Source of the DNA: JBBIII01 sp037446575
GTDB taxonomy: Bacteria; Bacteroidota; Ignavibacteria; UBA10030
Assembly (NCBI GenBank): GCA_037446575.1
Contig: JBBIII010000047.1
Span: forward strand, 1 to 20,852
Direction of reading: 5' to 3'
Length of the DNA stretch: 20,852 bases
Of the stretch, positions 1 through 7,212 are shown piece after piece (within the stretch, counting starts at the first letter, position 1; the number at the start of each line of letters is the position of its first letter). Position numbers and translations under genes: made by a program. The notes below the pieces were generated by a model. That model searched no databases. It was not told where the DNA came from and saw only the letters and a program-made list of their open reading frames with translations.

Positions 1-78
1 GCTAAATGGATTGCCTCTGATGCATTACGGGAATTAAAAAGCGAGGCGGTACAAAGGCGATTAAGGAAAAAATCATAA
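1..78 (+). CDS. C-terminal fragment of an unknown protein (5' end outside window)
   Basis: Frame 1 is open from the first base to a TAA at 76-78 and encodes the last 25 residues of a protein. The piece is strongly charged and looks helical, ending in Arg/Lys-rich residues (RRLRKKS). It points towards the end of trpA and is therefore convergent with the trp operon. No domain can be recognised from so short a piece. It could be a chance open frame, but the codon content and clean stop fit a real C-terminus. The 141 bp between it and trpA hold no convincing terminator on either strand. Confidence 0.5.
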   Translation, partial: AKWIASDALRELKSEAVQRRLRKKS

Positions 79-219
79 GAGTAGCGTCTGAGGTTAAATA
101 CCTTAAGCAAGTTTAATATCTGTTTTTTTCGCCTTGCAAGATGATTCAACTATTTGGATTTTACATTTTATACTTTATCGCAATTGAATGCTTTATCCTC
201 GCCAAGAATAAAATATAAT

Positions 220-996
220 TTATATTGATTCTTTTAACCGTCTAACAAACATACTAATTCGTTGATGTGACTTTTCTTGGGCAATTATTTTTATTAATGC
301 GCTCCCAACTATTATACCATTAGCCTGACTTGCTGTTTGTTTTGCATCTTCCGGCGTTTTTATTCCAAACCCGACTAACACCGGATTATTTTTTGCTATT
401 TTTCTTACTCTACTTAAATATTTTTGATTGTAATTTTGTGATCTCGAGCCTGTTACGCCTGTCGTAGATACACAATAAAGAAATCCACTTGAAGCTTTAT
501 CAATTTCAGCTATTCGTGCGGATGGCGTTGTGGGTGTAACGAGTAAAATATTTACCAGTCCATTTTTCTCAATAACAGATTTAAATCTACTCGATTCTTC
601 AAAAGGAAGCTCTGGCAATACCACACCATCGACCCCGGATTTAGATGCTGTTTTAAAAAATTCCCTCGCTCCGTATGCGAGTATAGGATTCAAGTACCCC
701 ATTAATACAATCGGAATCTCAGATTTTTTTCTTATCGCTTTTACTATATCGAAAATTTTATCGAGCGTTATGCCATTCTTCAATGCAATCTGCGAACTAT
801 GCTGAATAATAGGACCATCGGCAAGAGGATCAGAAAACGGCATTCCTAATTCTATAATATCTGCACTACCCTGCACAATAGCTTGAACAAGTTGAACTGT
901 TGAATCAATTTTCGGAAATCCTGTTGTAAGAAAACAAGCCAACGCTTTTTCATTTTTTTGTTTTAAGGAATTTAGAGTTGCTGTAATTCTATTCAT
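220..996 (-). CDS. trpA: Tryptophan synthase alpha subunit
   Basis: TrpA cleaves indole-3-glycerol phosphate to indole and glyceraldehyde-3-phosphate and channels indole to TrpB in the cytoplasmic alpha2beta2 complex. The 258-residue protein has the usual length for the TIM-barrel family. The catalytic Glu and Asp of the ELGMPFSDPLADGP motif fall at residues 49 and 60, the same numbers as in the Salmonella enzyme. The flexible loop GVTGSR and the phosphate-binding GFGI and GSAL segments are present. The segment usually written PDLP or ADVP reads PELP here, a conservative Asp to Glu change. It is the last gene of the operon but, unlike the others, is separated from trpB by 242 bp containing a 149-bp repeat element. 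A GGAG sequence lies about 12 bases before the ATG. No clear terminator follows it. Confidence 0.97.
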   Translation of the reverse strand: MNRITATLNSLKQKNEKALACFLTTGFPKIDSTVQLVQAIVQGSADIIELGMPFSDPLADGPIIQHSSQIALKNGITLDKIFDIVKAIRKKSEIPIVLMGYLNPILAYGAREFFKTASKSGVDGVVLPELPFEESSRFKSVIEKNGLVNILLVTPTTPSARIAEIDKASSGFLYCVSTTGVTGSRSQNYNQKYLSRVRKIAKNNPVLVGFGIKTPEDAKQTASQANGIIVGSALIKIIAQEKSHQRISMFVRRLKESI

Positions 997-1058
997 AAAA
1001 TTATTACTCCGCTAAAATAAATTGCAAAGTTCATAAAGAAAACAATTTTTACATACTA

Positions 1059-1207
1059 GAGACTTCTGAAATATTAGTTCTCGCAACGACGCGACGAACG
1101 CAATGTTATGTATTTAATCAGTTTTCAGTTTTTCGAAATAATGTGCTAGTATAAAAGAATAAATAATTGTTCCGAAAGAATGAATTCCAAAATTTTTCAT
1201 ATGTCTC
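1059..1207. mobile_element. 149-bp MITE-like element, copy 1 (trpB-trpA gap)
   Basis: This 149-bp block recurs in inverted orientation at 12038-12186. By eye the two differ at about 8 positions, all substitutions, so they are roughly 95% identical. Each end carries an imperfect terminal inverted repeat: GAGACTTCTGAAA at the left and, read inward, GAGACATATGAAA at the right. The element codes for nothing evident. A TA flanks the left end; the right end reads ATA directly after the repeat, so the TA duplication is imperfect here, whereas it is clean in copy 2. This architecture matches non-autonomous MITEs of the TA-targeting IS630/Tc1 type. That family assignment is inference, because no transposase is in the window. 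It accounts for most of the 242-bp gap inside the trp operon. Confidence 0.8.
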
Positions 1208-1209
1208 AT

Positions 1210-1244
1210 ACTACTTATTACTTTCTACTTTTTACTTCTTACTT
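1210..1244. repeat. Five tandem heptads overlapping the trpB stop codon
   Basis: On the plus strand five consecutive 7-mers of the form NNTACTT run without interruption (ACTACTT, ATTACTT, TCTACTT, TTTACTT, CTTACTT). On the coding minus strand they read AAGTANN. The first minus-strand unit supplies the trpB stop codon (TAA at 1241-1239), and the run ends 2 bp from the MITE-like element. Only the TACTT core is fixed; the first two bases of each unit vary. Confidence 0.75.
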
Positions 1245-2438
1245 TACATTTATCCCATACGTCATCATATCTTTATCTCCACGCCCTGATAAATTCACAA
1301 TAACAATATCTTTTTTAGATGTTTTAGGAATAAGTTTTTCAAGATACGCAAGAGCGTGTGCCGATTCGAGAGCGGGAATAATGCCTTCTAACTTTGCGAG
1401 TAAATTTGCCGCGGCAACAGCTTGTTTATCTGTAATTGAAACATACTGAACTCTTCTCATATCTTTCAATGCGCTATGTTCAGGACCGACGCCGGGATAA
1501 TCGAGTCCCGCTGAAATTGAATGCGCTAATTCCACTTGCCCGTTTTTATCCTGAAGTAAATAACTAAATGAACCATGCAAAACTCCGGGCTTTCCCTTTG
1601 AGAGTGTTGCGGCATGTCTTCCCGAATTCAATCCATAGCCAGCCGCCTCAACTCCAATCATTTTTATATCCTCATTGATAAACGGATAAAACAGCCCGAT
1701 TGCATTACTTCCTCCTCCAACACAGGCAAGAAGAAACGTCGGCGCCCTCCCCTCCGCCGACTGAATTTGTTTTCTTGTTTCTTGACCAATTACAGATTGA
1801 AAATCTCTTACCATCATCGGATAAGGGTGCGGACCAACGACAGAACCGATTATATAAAAAGTATCTCTCACATTTGTTACCCAATCTCGGATTGCCTCGC
1901 TTGTAGCATCTTTTAAAGTACGACTTCCTGAAGTAACCGGTCGAACTTCTGCGCCAAGCATTTTCATGCGATGAACATTCAATTCCTGACGGCGAATATC
2001 TTCTTCGCCCATATACACAACACACTGCAAACCCATCTTAGCCGCAACAGTCGCAGTCGCTACGCCATGCTGACCTGCGCCGGTTTCAGCGATAATCCTT
2101 TTTTTATCGGCAAGCTTTGCAAGCAATATTTGTCCTATCGTATTGTTGATTTTATGTGCTCCGGTATGACAAAGATCCTCGCGCTTCAAATAGATTTTTC
2201 CTTTGCCATAATACTCAGTAAGTCGGTTTGCAAATGTAAGCGGAGTTGGGCGACCAGCATATTGTTTCAGCATTTCGACAAATTTATTTTTAAAGAATTT
2301 ATCTTGTTTTGCATCCTTGTATAATTTGTCTAACTCAAACAAAGCGCTCATCAATGTTTCTGGAACAAATCTACCGCCATATTTTCCGAAGTATCCTTTT
2401 ACATCAGGGTAGCAATATCTTCTAATTTTTTCACGCAT
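1239..2438 (-). CDS. trpB: Tryptophan synthase beta subunit
   Basis: TrpB is the pyridoxal-phosphate enzyme that condenses indole with serine to tryptophan in the alpha2beta2 complex. The PLP lysine lies in HTGAHKINN (about residue 96), the catalytic Glu in AETGAGQHG, the phosphate-binding loop is GGGSNAIG, and the C-terminal LSGRGDKD serine motif is present. About 399 residues is normal for the TrpB1 type. Two ATGs lie close together (2444 and 2438). I chose 2438 because the AGGA ribosome-binding sequence is 7 bases before it but only 1 base before the upstream ATG; starting at 2444 would add two residues. The gap to trpF is under 20 bp. The 3' end is odd: its stop codon sits inside a heptad tandem repeat, followed by the repeat element that separates it from trpA. 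Confidence 0.97.
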   Translation of the reverse strand: MREKIRRYCYPDVKGYFGKYGGRFVPETLMSALFELDKLYKDAKQDKFFKNKFVEMLKQYAGRPTPLTFANRLTEYYGKGKIYLKREDLCHTGAHKINNTIGQILLAKLADKKRIIAETGAGQHGVATATVAAKMGLQCVVYMGEEDIRRQELNVHRMKMLGAEVRPVTSGSRTLKDATSEAIRDWVTNVRDTFYIIGSVVGPHPYPMMVRDFQSVIGQETRKQIQSAEGRAPTFLLACVGGGSNAIGLFYPFINEDIKMIGVEAAGYGLNSGRHAATLSKGKPGVLHGSFSYLLQDKNGQVELAHSISAGLDYPGVGPEHSALKDMRRVQYVSITDKQAVAAANLLAKLEGIIPALESAHALAYLEKLIPKTSKKDIVIVNLSGRGDKDMMTYGINVK

Positions 2439-2455
2439 CTTCATATCCTTTTATA

Positions 2456-3073
2456 TTAAGCCAATACTTTTAAATTTTTGAATAGCAATTCAAGTTTATT
2501 TCTGTCTTTTTTACCCGGAGAACTTTCAACGCCACTGTTCACATCAACCGCATACGGCTGAACAGTTTCAACAGCTTCAATTATGTTGTTCGGATTCAAC
2601 CCGCCTGCCAAAAATATCTTGCCGTGCTTTTTTGCTTCAACCGCATATTGCCAGTTAAAAGTTTTTCCTGTTCCACCTAATTTACCTTTGACATGAGTAT
2701 CAAGTAAAAACGCAAACGGGGAAAAATTACGAAGTGTTGAGACATCAAAATTTTCGGAAACTCTAACAGCTTTTATTACAGGAATCGTGAAATCTCCCAT
2801 CTGTTCTTGCGATTGGCTGCCATGCAATTGTATAAAATTGATTTTTGCTGTTTCGCTTATTTTATATATTTCTTCTTTATTCGATTCAGTAAAAACTCCA
2901 ACCTTCCCGATTTCTGACGGCAGTTTGCTGATAATATCTTTTGCTGAAGATGGAGAAATAAAGCGCGGACTCGATTTGACAAATATGAAACCGAGTATAT
3001 CAGCTCCAAGCGATACAGCATTTAGCGCGTCTTCTAAATTAGTTATGCCGCATATTTTAACTTTTTGTTTCAT
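2456..3073 (-). CDS. trpF: Phosphoribosylanthranilate isomerase
   Basis: TrpF carries out the Amadori rearrangement of N-(5-phosphoribosyl)anthranilate to CdRP, the third step of tryptophan synthesis. The 205-residue single-domain TIM barrel begins with KVKICGIT, in which Cys8 is the catalytic base. The catalytic Asp is at about residue 125 in LLDTHVKG, followed by GGTGKTFNW. The C-terminal phosphate-binding region (AGGLNPNN, VDVNSGVESSPGKKD) is intact. It is a free-standing protein, not fused to trpC as in enterobacteria. It starts 5 bp after the trpC stop and is read as part of the same transcript. Confidence 0.97.
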   Translation of the reverse strand: MKQKVKICGITNLEDALNAVSLGADILGFIFVKSSPRFISPSSAKDIISKLPSEIGKVGVFTESNKEEIYKISETAKINFIQLHGSQSQEQMGDFTIPVIKAVRVSENFDVSTLRNFSPFAFLLDTHVKGKLGGTGKTFNWQYAVEAKKHGKIFLAGGLNPNNIIEAVETVQPYAVDVNSGVESSPGKKDRNKLELLFKNLKVLA

Positions 3074-3078
3074 AGAAA

Positions 3079-3855
3079 TTATTTACGCAACAATCTTCTT
3101 AACGCTATGCCAGGATCTTGTTCGCGCATTAGACTTTCGCCTACGAGTACTGAGCGAATGTTGTATTTTGCTAACAAATCAATTTCTGTTTTGTTGAATA
3201 TTCCGCTTTCGCTTACAATTTTTATTTCTGCAGGAATTTGCTTAGCTAATCGAATTGTTGTTGATATATCAACTGTAAAATCAGTTAAATTTCTATTATT
3301 GATTCCAATAATTTTTATTTTGGACAAATCTAACAAATTCAATTCTCGCTCATTATGAATTTCGACTAAGCATTCGAGTCCGAGCACTTCAGCTTCATTG
3401 TTTAATTCAAGCAGTTGAATTGATGTAAGAGCCGAGGCAATCAGAAGTACCGCATCTGCTCCGTAAGCTTTAGCTTCAACAAGTTGGTAAGAATCAATAA
3501 TAAAATCTTTACGCAGGATCGGAATTGTAACTATGGGACGGATAGCGGAAATATACTTTATATCGCCTTGAAAATATTTTTTATCAGTTAATACCGAAAT
3601 AGCCGATGCGCCGCCGGCAACATATTGTTTTGCAATTTGAAGCGGATCAAAATTATCGCGTATGATTCCTTTAGATGGAGACGCCTTCTTAATTTCGGCT
3701 ATAATAGTTATTTCATCTTTTTGCAATGCCTTGCAGAGAGACAAGCATTCACGGGAAAAAAAAGGCGTCTCTTTAAGTTGAGAAATTGGTTTAACTTTTT
3801 TCCTAAGTTCTAATTCCAGCTTCGTATTTTCAAGAATTTCATTTAAGATGTTCAT
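3079..3855 (-). CDS. trpC: Indole-3-glycerol phosphate synthase
   Basis: TrpC closes the indole ring: CdRP to indole-3-glycerol phosphate with loss of CO2 and water. The 258-residue barrel has the family motifs in order: AEIKKASPSKG (E54, K56), SVLTDKKYFQG (about 88-97), ILRKDFIID with the catalytic Lys at 116, ECLVEIHNE with the catalytic Glu at 165, GINNRNL and VSESGI. Its start codon overlaps the trpD stop by 4 bases (ATGA), which implies translational coupling. It is monofunctional, with trpF as a separate gene downstream. Confidence 0.97.
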   Translation of the reverse strand: MNILNEILENTKLELELRKKVKPISQLKETPFFSRECLSLCKALQKDEITIIAEIKKASPSKGIIRDNFDPLQIAKQYVAGGASAISVLTDKKYFQGDIKYISAIRPIVTIPILRKDFIIDSYQLVEAKAYGADAVLLIASALTSIQLLELNNEAEVLGLECLVEIHNERELNLLDLSKIKIIGINNRNLTDFTVDISTTIRLAKQIPAEIKIVSESGIFNKTEIDLLAKYNIRSVLVGESLMREQDPGIALRRLLRK

Positions 3856-4865
3856 GGCTTATTTGTATATTTGATTAACTGCTGGAGTTTTTCATAAGCT
3901 CTGCCTGAATCTATAGACTCTTCCGCAATTAATTTTCCTTCAACTAGATTTGCCGCTTTTCCAGCCACATAAATTCCGAGCGCGGCGTTTGCCACAGCTA
4001 TATCGCGCGCAGAGGATTTATTTTCTTTCAAAATATCAAGAGCAATTTCTGCGTTTCTATTTTTGTCGCCGCCCTGTATGCTTTCTTTCGAATATGAAGT
4101 AAATCTAAAATCTTCTGGCGTTAAATGATATTCTTTGATTTGTTCGTTCTTAATCACTTCTAGAACATGTGTTAAATCAGCCAAACTAACTTCATCTAAG
4201 CCGTCGTTGCTGTGAACAACACACGCTTTCTCTGTTCCAAGTTTTTGCAGTGCTCCCGCAATTTTTTTTGCGGCATCTTTTTGAAAAACGCCAATAAGTT
4301 GCCTCTTAACGCCAGCAGGATTTGTTAGAGGTCCAATCATGTTGAATATACTTCGTACGCCTAACTCTTGGCGCGGCTTTGCGGCATATTTCATTGCTGG
4401 ATGAAATAAAGGCGCAAAAAGAAAACCTATTCCGATTCTATTAATACATGCTTGAGTTGTTTCGGGAGAACATTGAATGTTGACTCCTAATGCTGAGAGC
4501 ACATCGGCGCTTCCGCTTTGACTTGAAACAGAGCGGTTTCCGTGTTTTGCCACGGTAATGCCCGCGCCAGCAACAATAAAAGTTGCCACAGTGGAAATGT
4601 TAAATGTGTTAGTGCTATCTCCACCTGTACCGCACAAATCAATTGCATTCGGATCAGCAATTGAAATTTTTATAGAATGCTCTCGCATAGTCTTTGCAAA
4701 ACCGACAAGTTCATCTACAAATTCTCCTTTTGCTCGAAGAGCAATTAGCAACCCTGCAATTTGAGAATCGGTTGCTTGCCCTGTCATAATCAAGTTAAGC
4801 GCATTCGACGCTTCTTCGACTGTTAAATTTTCTTTCGTTAAACATTTTTCTATAAAATTTTTCAT
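3852..4865 (-). CDS. trpD: Anthranilate phosphoribosyltransferase
   Basis: TrpD transfers the phosphoribosyl group of PRPP to anthranilate. The 337-residue protein has an N-terminal helical domain and the PRPP-binding loop DLCGTGGDSTNTFN (GTGGD at 79-83). KHGNRSVSSQSGSADVL follows at about 107, then HPAMKYAAKPRQELGVRSIFN and the Mg-binding region HSNDGLDE. All hallmark residues are present and the length is typical. It is not fused to the glutamine amidotransferase, unlike in Escherichia coli. It overlaps trpG upstream by 4 bases and trpC downstream by 4 bases, so three consecutive genes are translationally linked. Confidence 0.97.
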   Translation of the reverse strand: MKNFIEKCLTKENLTVEEASNALNLIMTGQATDSQIAGLLIALRAKGEFVDELVGFAKTMREHSIKISIADPNAIDLCGTGGDSTNTFNISTVATFIVAGAGITVAKHGNRSVSSQSGSADVLSALGVNIQCSPETTQACINRIGIGFLFAPLFHPAMKYAAKPRQELGVRSIFNMIGPLTNPAGVKRQLIGVFQKDAAKKIAGALQKLGTEKACVVHSNDGLDEVSLADLTHVLEVIKNEQIKEYHLTPEDFRFTSYSKESIQGGDKNRNAEIALDILKENKSSARDIAVANAALGIYVAGKAANLVEGKLIAEESIDSGRAYEKLQQLIKYTNKP

Positions 4866-5437
4866 AAGATATTATATACCTCTAACCAGTTTTTAAGAAT
4901 AAGTTCTCCATCCGGGGTTAAAATTGATTCGGGGTGAAATTGAATTCCTTCAATTGGATGAGTTTTATGTCTAATGCCCATTATTACGTTATCTTTTACC
5001 CAAGCAGAAATTTTAAGTTCCTGCGGAAAATTTTCGGAAGAGATGACAAGCGAGTGATAACGACCGGCATTTAACGGATTGGAGACATTTTTAAGAATTG
5101 TTTCGTTGAAATGAAAAACCTCTGATGTTCTCCCGTGCATTATGGATGGCGCATGAATCACTTTTGCGCCAAATGCCAATCCGATTGCTTGATGACCAAG
5201 ACAAACGCCAAGAATTGGAATTTTTGTTCCAAGTTTTTGAACAACTTCCACTGATATACCTGCATCTTCCGGTCTGCCAGGTCCGGGCGATAAAATAATT
5301 CCACTCGGAGCAAGCTTCTCTATTTCATCTACGGTCTTATCCTTGTTTCGAATAACTTGTATATTTTTAGCCAATCTACCGGTAAGCTGTACAAGGTTGT
5401 AGGTGAATGAATCATAGTTATCTATTACAAGTATCAT
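4862..5437 (-). CDS. trpG: Anthranilate synthase glutamine amidotransferase subunit
   Basis: TrpG hydrolyses glutamine and delivers ammonia to TrpE. The 191-residue class I glutamine amidotransferase carries NYDSFTYNL at the start, the LSPGPGRPEDAG oxyanion strand, nucleophile Cys79 in GVCLGHQ, and His168/Glu170 in FHPES. PabA of folate synthesis is nearly indistinguishable by sequence, so it may serve both pathways if no other copy exists; its place in the trp operon makes TrpG the primary call. A good ribosome-binding sequence (TGGAGA) precedes the ATG. The 75-bp gap after trpE is longer than other junctions and is spanned by a small open frame. Confidence 0.95.
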   Translation of the reverse strand: MILVIDNYDSFTYNLVQLTGRLAKNIQVIRNKDKTVDEIEKLAPSGIILSPGPGRPEDAGISVEVVQKLGTKIPILGVCLGHQAIGLAFGAKVIHAPSIMHGRTSEVFHFNETILKNVSNPLNAGRYHSLVISSENFPQELKISAWVKDNVIMGIRHKTHPIEGIQFHPESILTPDGELILKNWLEVYNIL

Positions 5438-5511
5438 TTGTTATTCTCCAGTAATAAATTTTTTTCCTTGTCGATGCACATTTGTTTTTCCGATTTCATA
5501 TGTATTCTCAT
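5434..5511 (-). CDS. Possible 25-codon ORF bridging trpE and trpG
   Basis: An ATG begins 1 base after the trpE stop. Its frame stays open for 25 codons and ends in a TGA that overlaps the trpG start (ATGA). The product would be short, Lys/Glu-rich and of unknown type. The exact fit between two genes suggests a coupling ORF that carries ribosomes from trpE to trpG. However, 25 stop-free codons are not rare by chance, and no ribosome-binding site of its own is visible, so this is weak. Confidence 0.2.
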   Translation of the reverse strand: MRIHMKSEKQMCIDKEKNLLLENNK

Positions 5512-5512
5512 T

Positions 5513-6997
5513 TTACAGTTTTGTATGGATAGCGTCTAAATCATTCGATGCAAATTCAATTGCTGTTAATAAAGCTTTTGCCTTGTTGACAGTTTCTTTG
5601 TATTCGAGTTCTGGAACGGAATCAGCTACAATACCTGCGCCGGCTTGTATAGTTAGTATTCCGTTTGCCGCAATAATTGTTCTTATTGCAATACACGTAT
5701 CAAGAGCGCCATCAAAACCAAGATAACCGACAGCTCCCGCGTAAATTCCACGTCGGACCGGTTCGAGTTCTGTAATAATTTCCATTGCGCGGATCTTAGG
5801 GGCTCCTGAAACAGTTCCTGCCGGAAAACAAGCCCGTAAAGCGTCAACACTATTTGCGGTTGATTTAAGTTTTCCCTGCACTTCAGAAACAAGATGCATA
5901 ACATGCGAAAATTTCTTTAACCTTTTAAAAACCGGAACTTGCACGGAACCATATTCGCTTATTCTTCCTATATCGTTGCGTCCTAAATCAACAAGCATCA
6001 CATGTTCCGAAGTTTCTTTTTCATCACGAATTAGTTCTTCTTCCAAGCGTTTATCTTCTTCCAAATTTTTTCCTCTCTTTCGAGTTCCAGCTATTGGCAT
6101 AACGGAGATTATTTTGTTCTGAACGCGCACTAATATTTCTGGTGAAGAACCGATTAGATGGACTGAATGGAAATCGAGATAGAAAAGATATGGAGATGGA
6201 TTTATAATGCGCAAGGCGCGGTAAATCGGGAATGTATCTCCTTTGTATGCAAGTTGCTGTCGACGCGATAAAACGACCTGAAAAATATCCCCTTCATATA
6301 CATATTCTTTAGCGCGTTTTACTGAATTGCAAAAATGACCGAAATCTGAAGCGTTATCAATCGAATTCAACTCACATTGGAATTCGGATTTAGAAACAGG
6401 CGGCTTGTTTAATTTTTCAATAATTGCTAAAAGACTTGTCTTTCCGATTTGATATTGTTCTGCAAGCGATTTTTCTTTTTCAATAATTACATTATAAATA
6501 ACGGTAATCAGTTGTCGTAAATGATCAAACTTTACAACAGCATTAAATAAACCAAACATTGCGTCTGGAGTGTCATTTTCCTCAGATGGACGTAAAGGAA
6601 TGTTTTCTATCTCTTGCGCTCTATCATAACCATAATACCCGAGAAATCCGCCGCTGAAACCGAGTTGTTCCTCTAATGCAACAGATTGATATTGCTTAGA
6701 ATACTCTTCTAATATATCCAACATTTTACCATAGCGTATTTGCTCTGTATTGTTTTTCCTAATCGTTATTTGATTCTCTTTTGCGCTAATCAAAAGTAAA
6801 GGATTTGTTCCTACAAACGAGTAGCGCCCAATTTTTTCGTCCGGTTCAACGCTTTCGAGTAAAAAAGAGGGCGATTGCTCTGTGCGTAGTGTTAAATAGA
6901 TTGAAACCGGAGTATGCAAATCAGCAAGCATTGTTTTTACAAGAGGAACAACCTTAAATGTATTGGCAAGTTTCTCGAATTCAGTTTGGGTAATCAT
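5513..6997 (-). CDS. trpE: Anthranilate synthase component I
   Basis: TrpE converts chorismate plus ammonia to anthranilate and pyruvate, the committed step. The 494-residue protein has the N-terminal regulatory region with the LLES tryptophan-binding motif (46-49) and NPSPY (266-270), which are the residues that set feedback inhibition in studied enzymes. Feedback control by tryptophan is therefore likely retained. The chorismate-binding catalytic core shows PIAGTRKRG (301-309), the DEKETSEHVMLVDLGRND block and FPAGTVSGAPK (391-401). It is the first structural gene after the attenuator; the ATG is 19 bp beyond the terminator hairpin's inner edge. The LLES and NPSPY motifs favour TrpE over the related PabB. 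Confidence 0.97.
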   Translation of the reverse strand: MITQTEFEKLANTFKVVPLVKTMLADLHTPVSIYLTLRTEQSPSFLLESVEPDEKIGRYSFVGTNPLLLISAKENQITIRKNNTEQIRYGKMLDILEEYSKQYQSVALEEQLGFSGGFLGYYGYDRAQEIENIPLRPSEENDTPDAMFGLFNAVVKFDHLRQLITVIYNVIIEKEKSLAEQYQIGKTSLLAIIEKLNKPPVSKSEFQCELNSIDNASDFGHFCNSVKRAKEYVYEGDIFQVVLSRRQQLAYKGDTFPIYRALRIINPSPYLFYLDFHSVHLIGSSPEILVRVQNKIISVMPIAGTRKRGKNLEEDKRLEEELIRDEKETSEHVMLVDLGRNDIGRISEYGSVQVPVFKRLKKFSHVMHLVSEVQGKLKSTANSVDALRACFPAGTVSGAPKIRAMEIITELEPVRRGIYAGAVGYLGFDGALDTCIAIRTIIAANGILTIQAGAGIVADSVPELEYKETVNKAKALLTAIEFASNDLDAIHTKL

Positions 6998-7018
6998 AAA
7001 TTTTTCCTATAAACGAAA

Positions 7019-7048
7019 AAACCCTTCCAGGTAATCCGGGAAGGGTTT
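7019..7048 (-). terminator. Attenuator hairpin of the trp leader
   Basis: On the minus strand AAACCCTTCC pairs with GGAAGGGTTT (10 bp). Beyond a mismatch there are two further inner G-C pairs around a short loop, and the hairpin is followed directly by a run of T. This is an intrinsic terminator located 27 bases after the stop of a Trp-rich leader ORF and just before trpE. That is the position of the attenuator in classical trp leaders. I could outline a plausible pause hairpin in which the Trp-codon region (CCTTTGGTGG) pairs with CCAACCAACAGG, but I could not find a strong antiterminator by hand. Confidence 0.88.
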
Positions 7049-7074
7049 CTAAACTTTGAGTATGTTTAAATAAA

Positions 7075-7170
7075 CTATCTATCCATTCTTTTACCTGTTG
7101 GTTGGAATACACTAATTCGCCACCACCAAAGGTTATTTATAAATGGAATATGTTTGAACTTCTTTTGCAT
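7075..7170 (-). CDS. trpL: trp operon leader peptide with Trp-Trp-Trp
   Basis: This 31-codon ORF starts with ATG at 7170 and stops with TAG at 7077-7075. Codons 15-17 are three consecutive TGG (7128-7120), next to Leu and Arg codons. Three adjacent Trp codons in so short an ORF are very unlikely by chance. With an intrinsic terminator 27 bases downstream and trpE after that, this is a leader peptide whose translation senses charged tRNA-Trp: stalling at the Trp codons would favour read-through into trpE. The start has no good Shine-Dalgarno sequence. The promoter -10 is so close that the 5' UTR would be only about 7 to 19 bases. The peptide itself is not expected to have another function. Confidence 0.88.
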   Translation of the reverse strand: MQKKFKHIPFINNLWWWRISVFQPTGKRMDR

Positions 7171-7183
7171 ACTTTACGCAAGT

Positions 7184-7212
7184 AATATAATGCCCATTAT
7201 AACATAAGTCAA
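7184..7212 (-). promoter_or_regulatory. trp operon promoter (TTGACT-17-TATATT)
   Basis: On the minus strand TTGACT (7212-7207) and TATATT (7189-7184) are separated by exactly 17 bp, 10 of 12 matches to the sigma70 consensus. Transcription would start near 7177, only about 7 bases before the leader ATG. An overlapping alternative uses TATAAT at 7201-7196 with a weaker TTGTAT 17 bp upstream and gives a 5' UTR of about 19 bases. Either promoter feeds trpL and the whole trp operon. The divergent LacI-type gene begins about 190 bp away on the other strand. Confidence 0.7.
7186..7201. promoter_or_regulatory. 16-bp palindrome over the trp promoter (candidate operator)
   Basis: TATAATGCCCATTATA has perfect 7-bp arms (TATAATG / CATTATA) around a 2-bp centre. 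It lies in the spacer and -10 of the trp promoter, where a bound dimeric repressor would block transcription. The arms are AT-rich and one half coincides with a TATAAT hexamer, so part of the symmetry may come from promoter sequence. No regulator with a DNA-binding domain is encoded nearby. Confidence 0.45.

Noticed and set aside
79..219. Terminator downstream of trpA
   Set aside because: Only very short complementary pieces (AGGT/ACCT) are present, without a GC stem and U run.
1971..2324. A 117-codon plus-strand open frame inside trpB
   Set aside because: Antisense shadow of trpB, whose sequence there is well conserved; Cys/Phe/Ile-rich composition typical of shadows. Other short frames inside trp, TonB and rsgA genes were rejected for the same reason.
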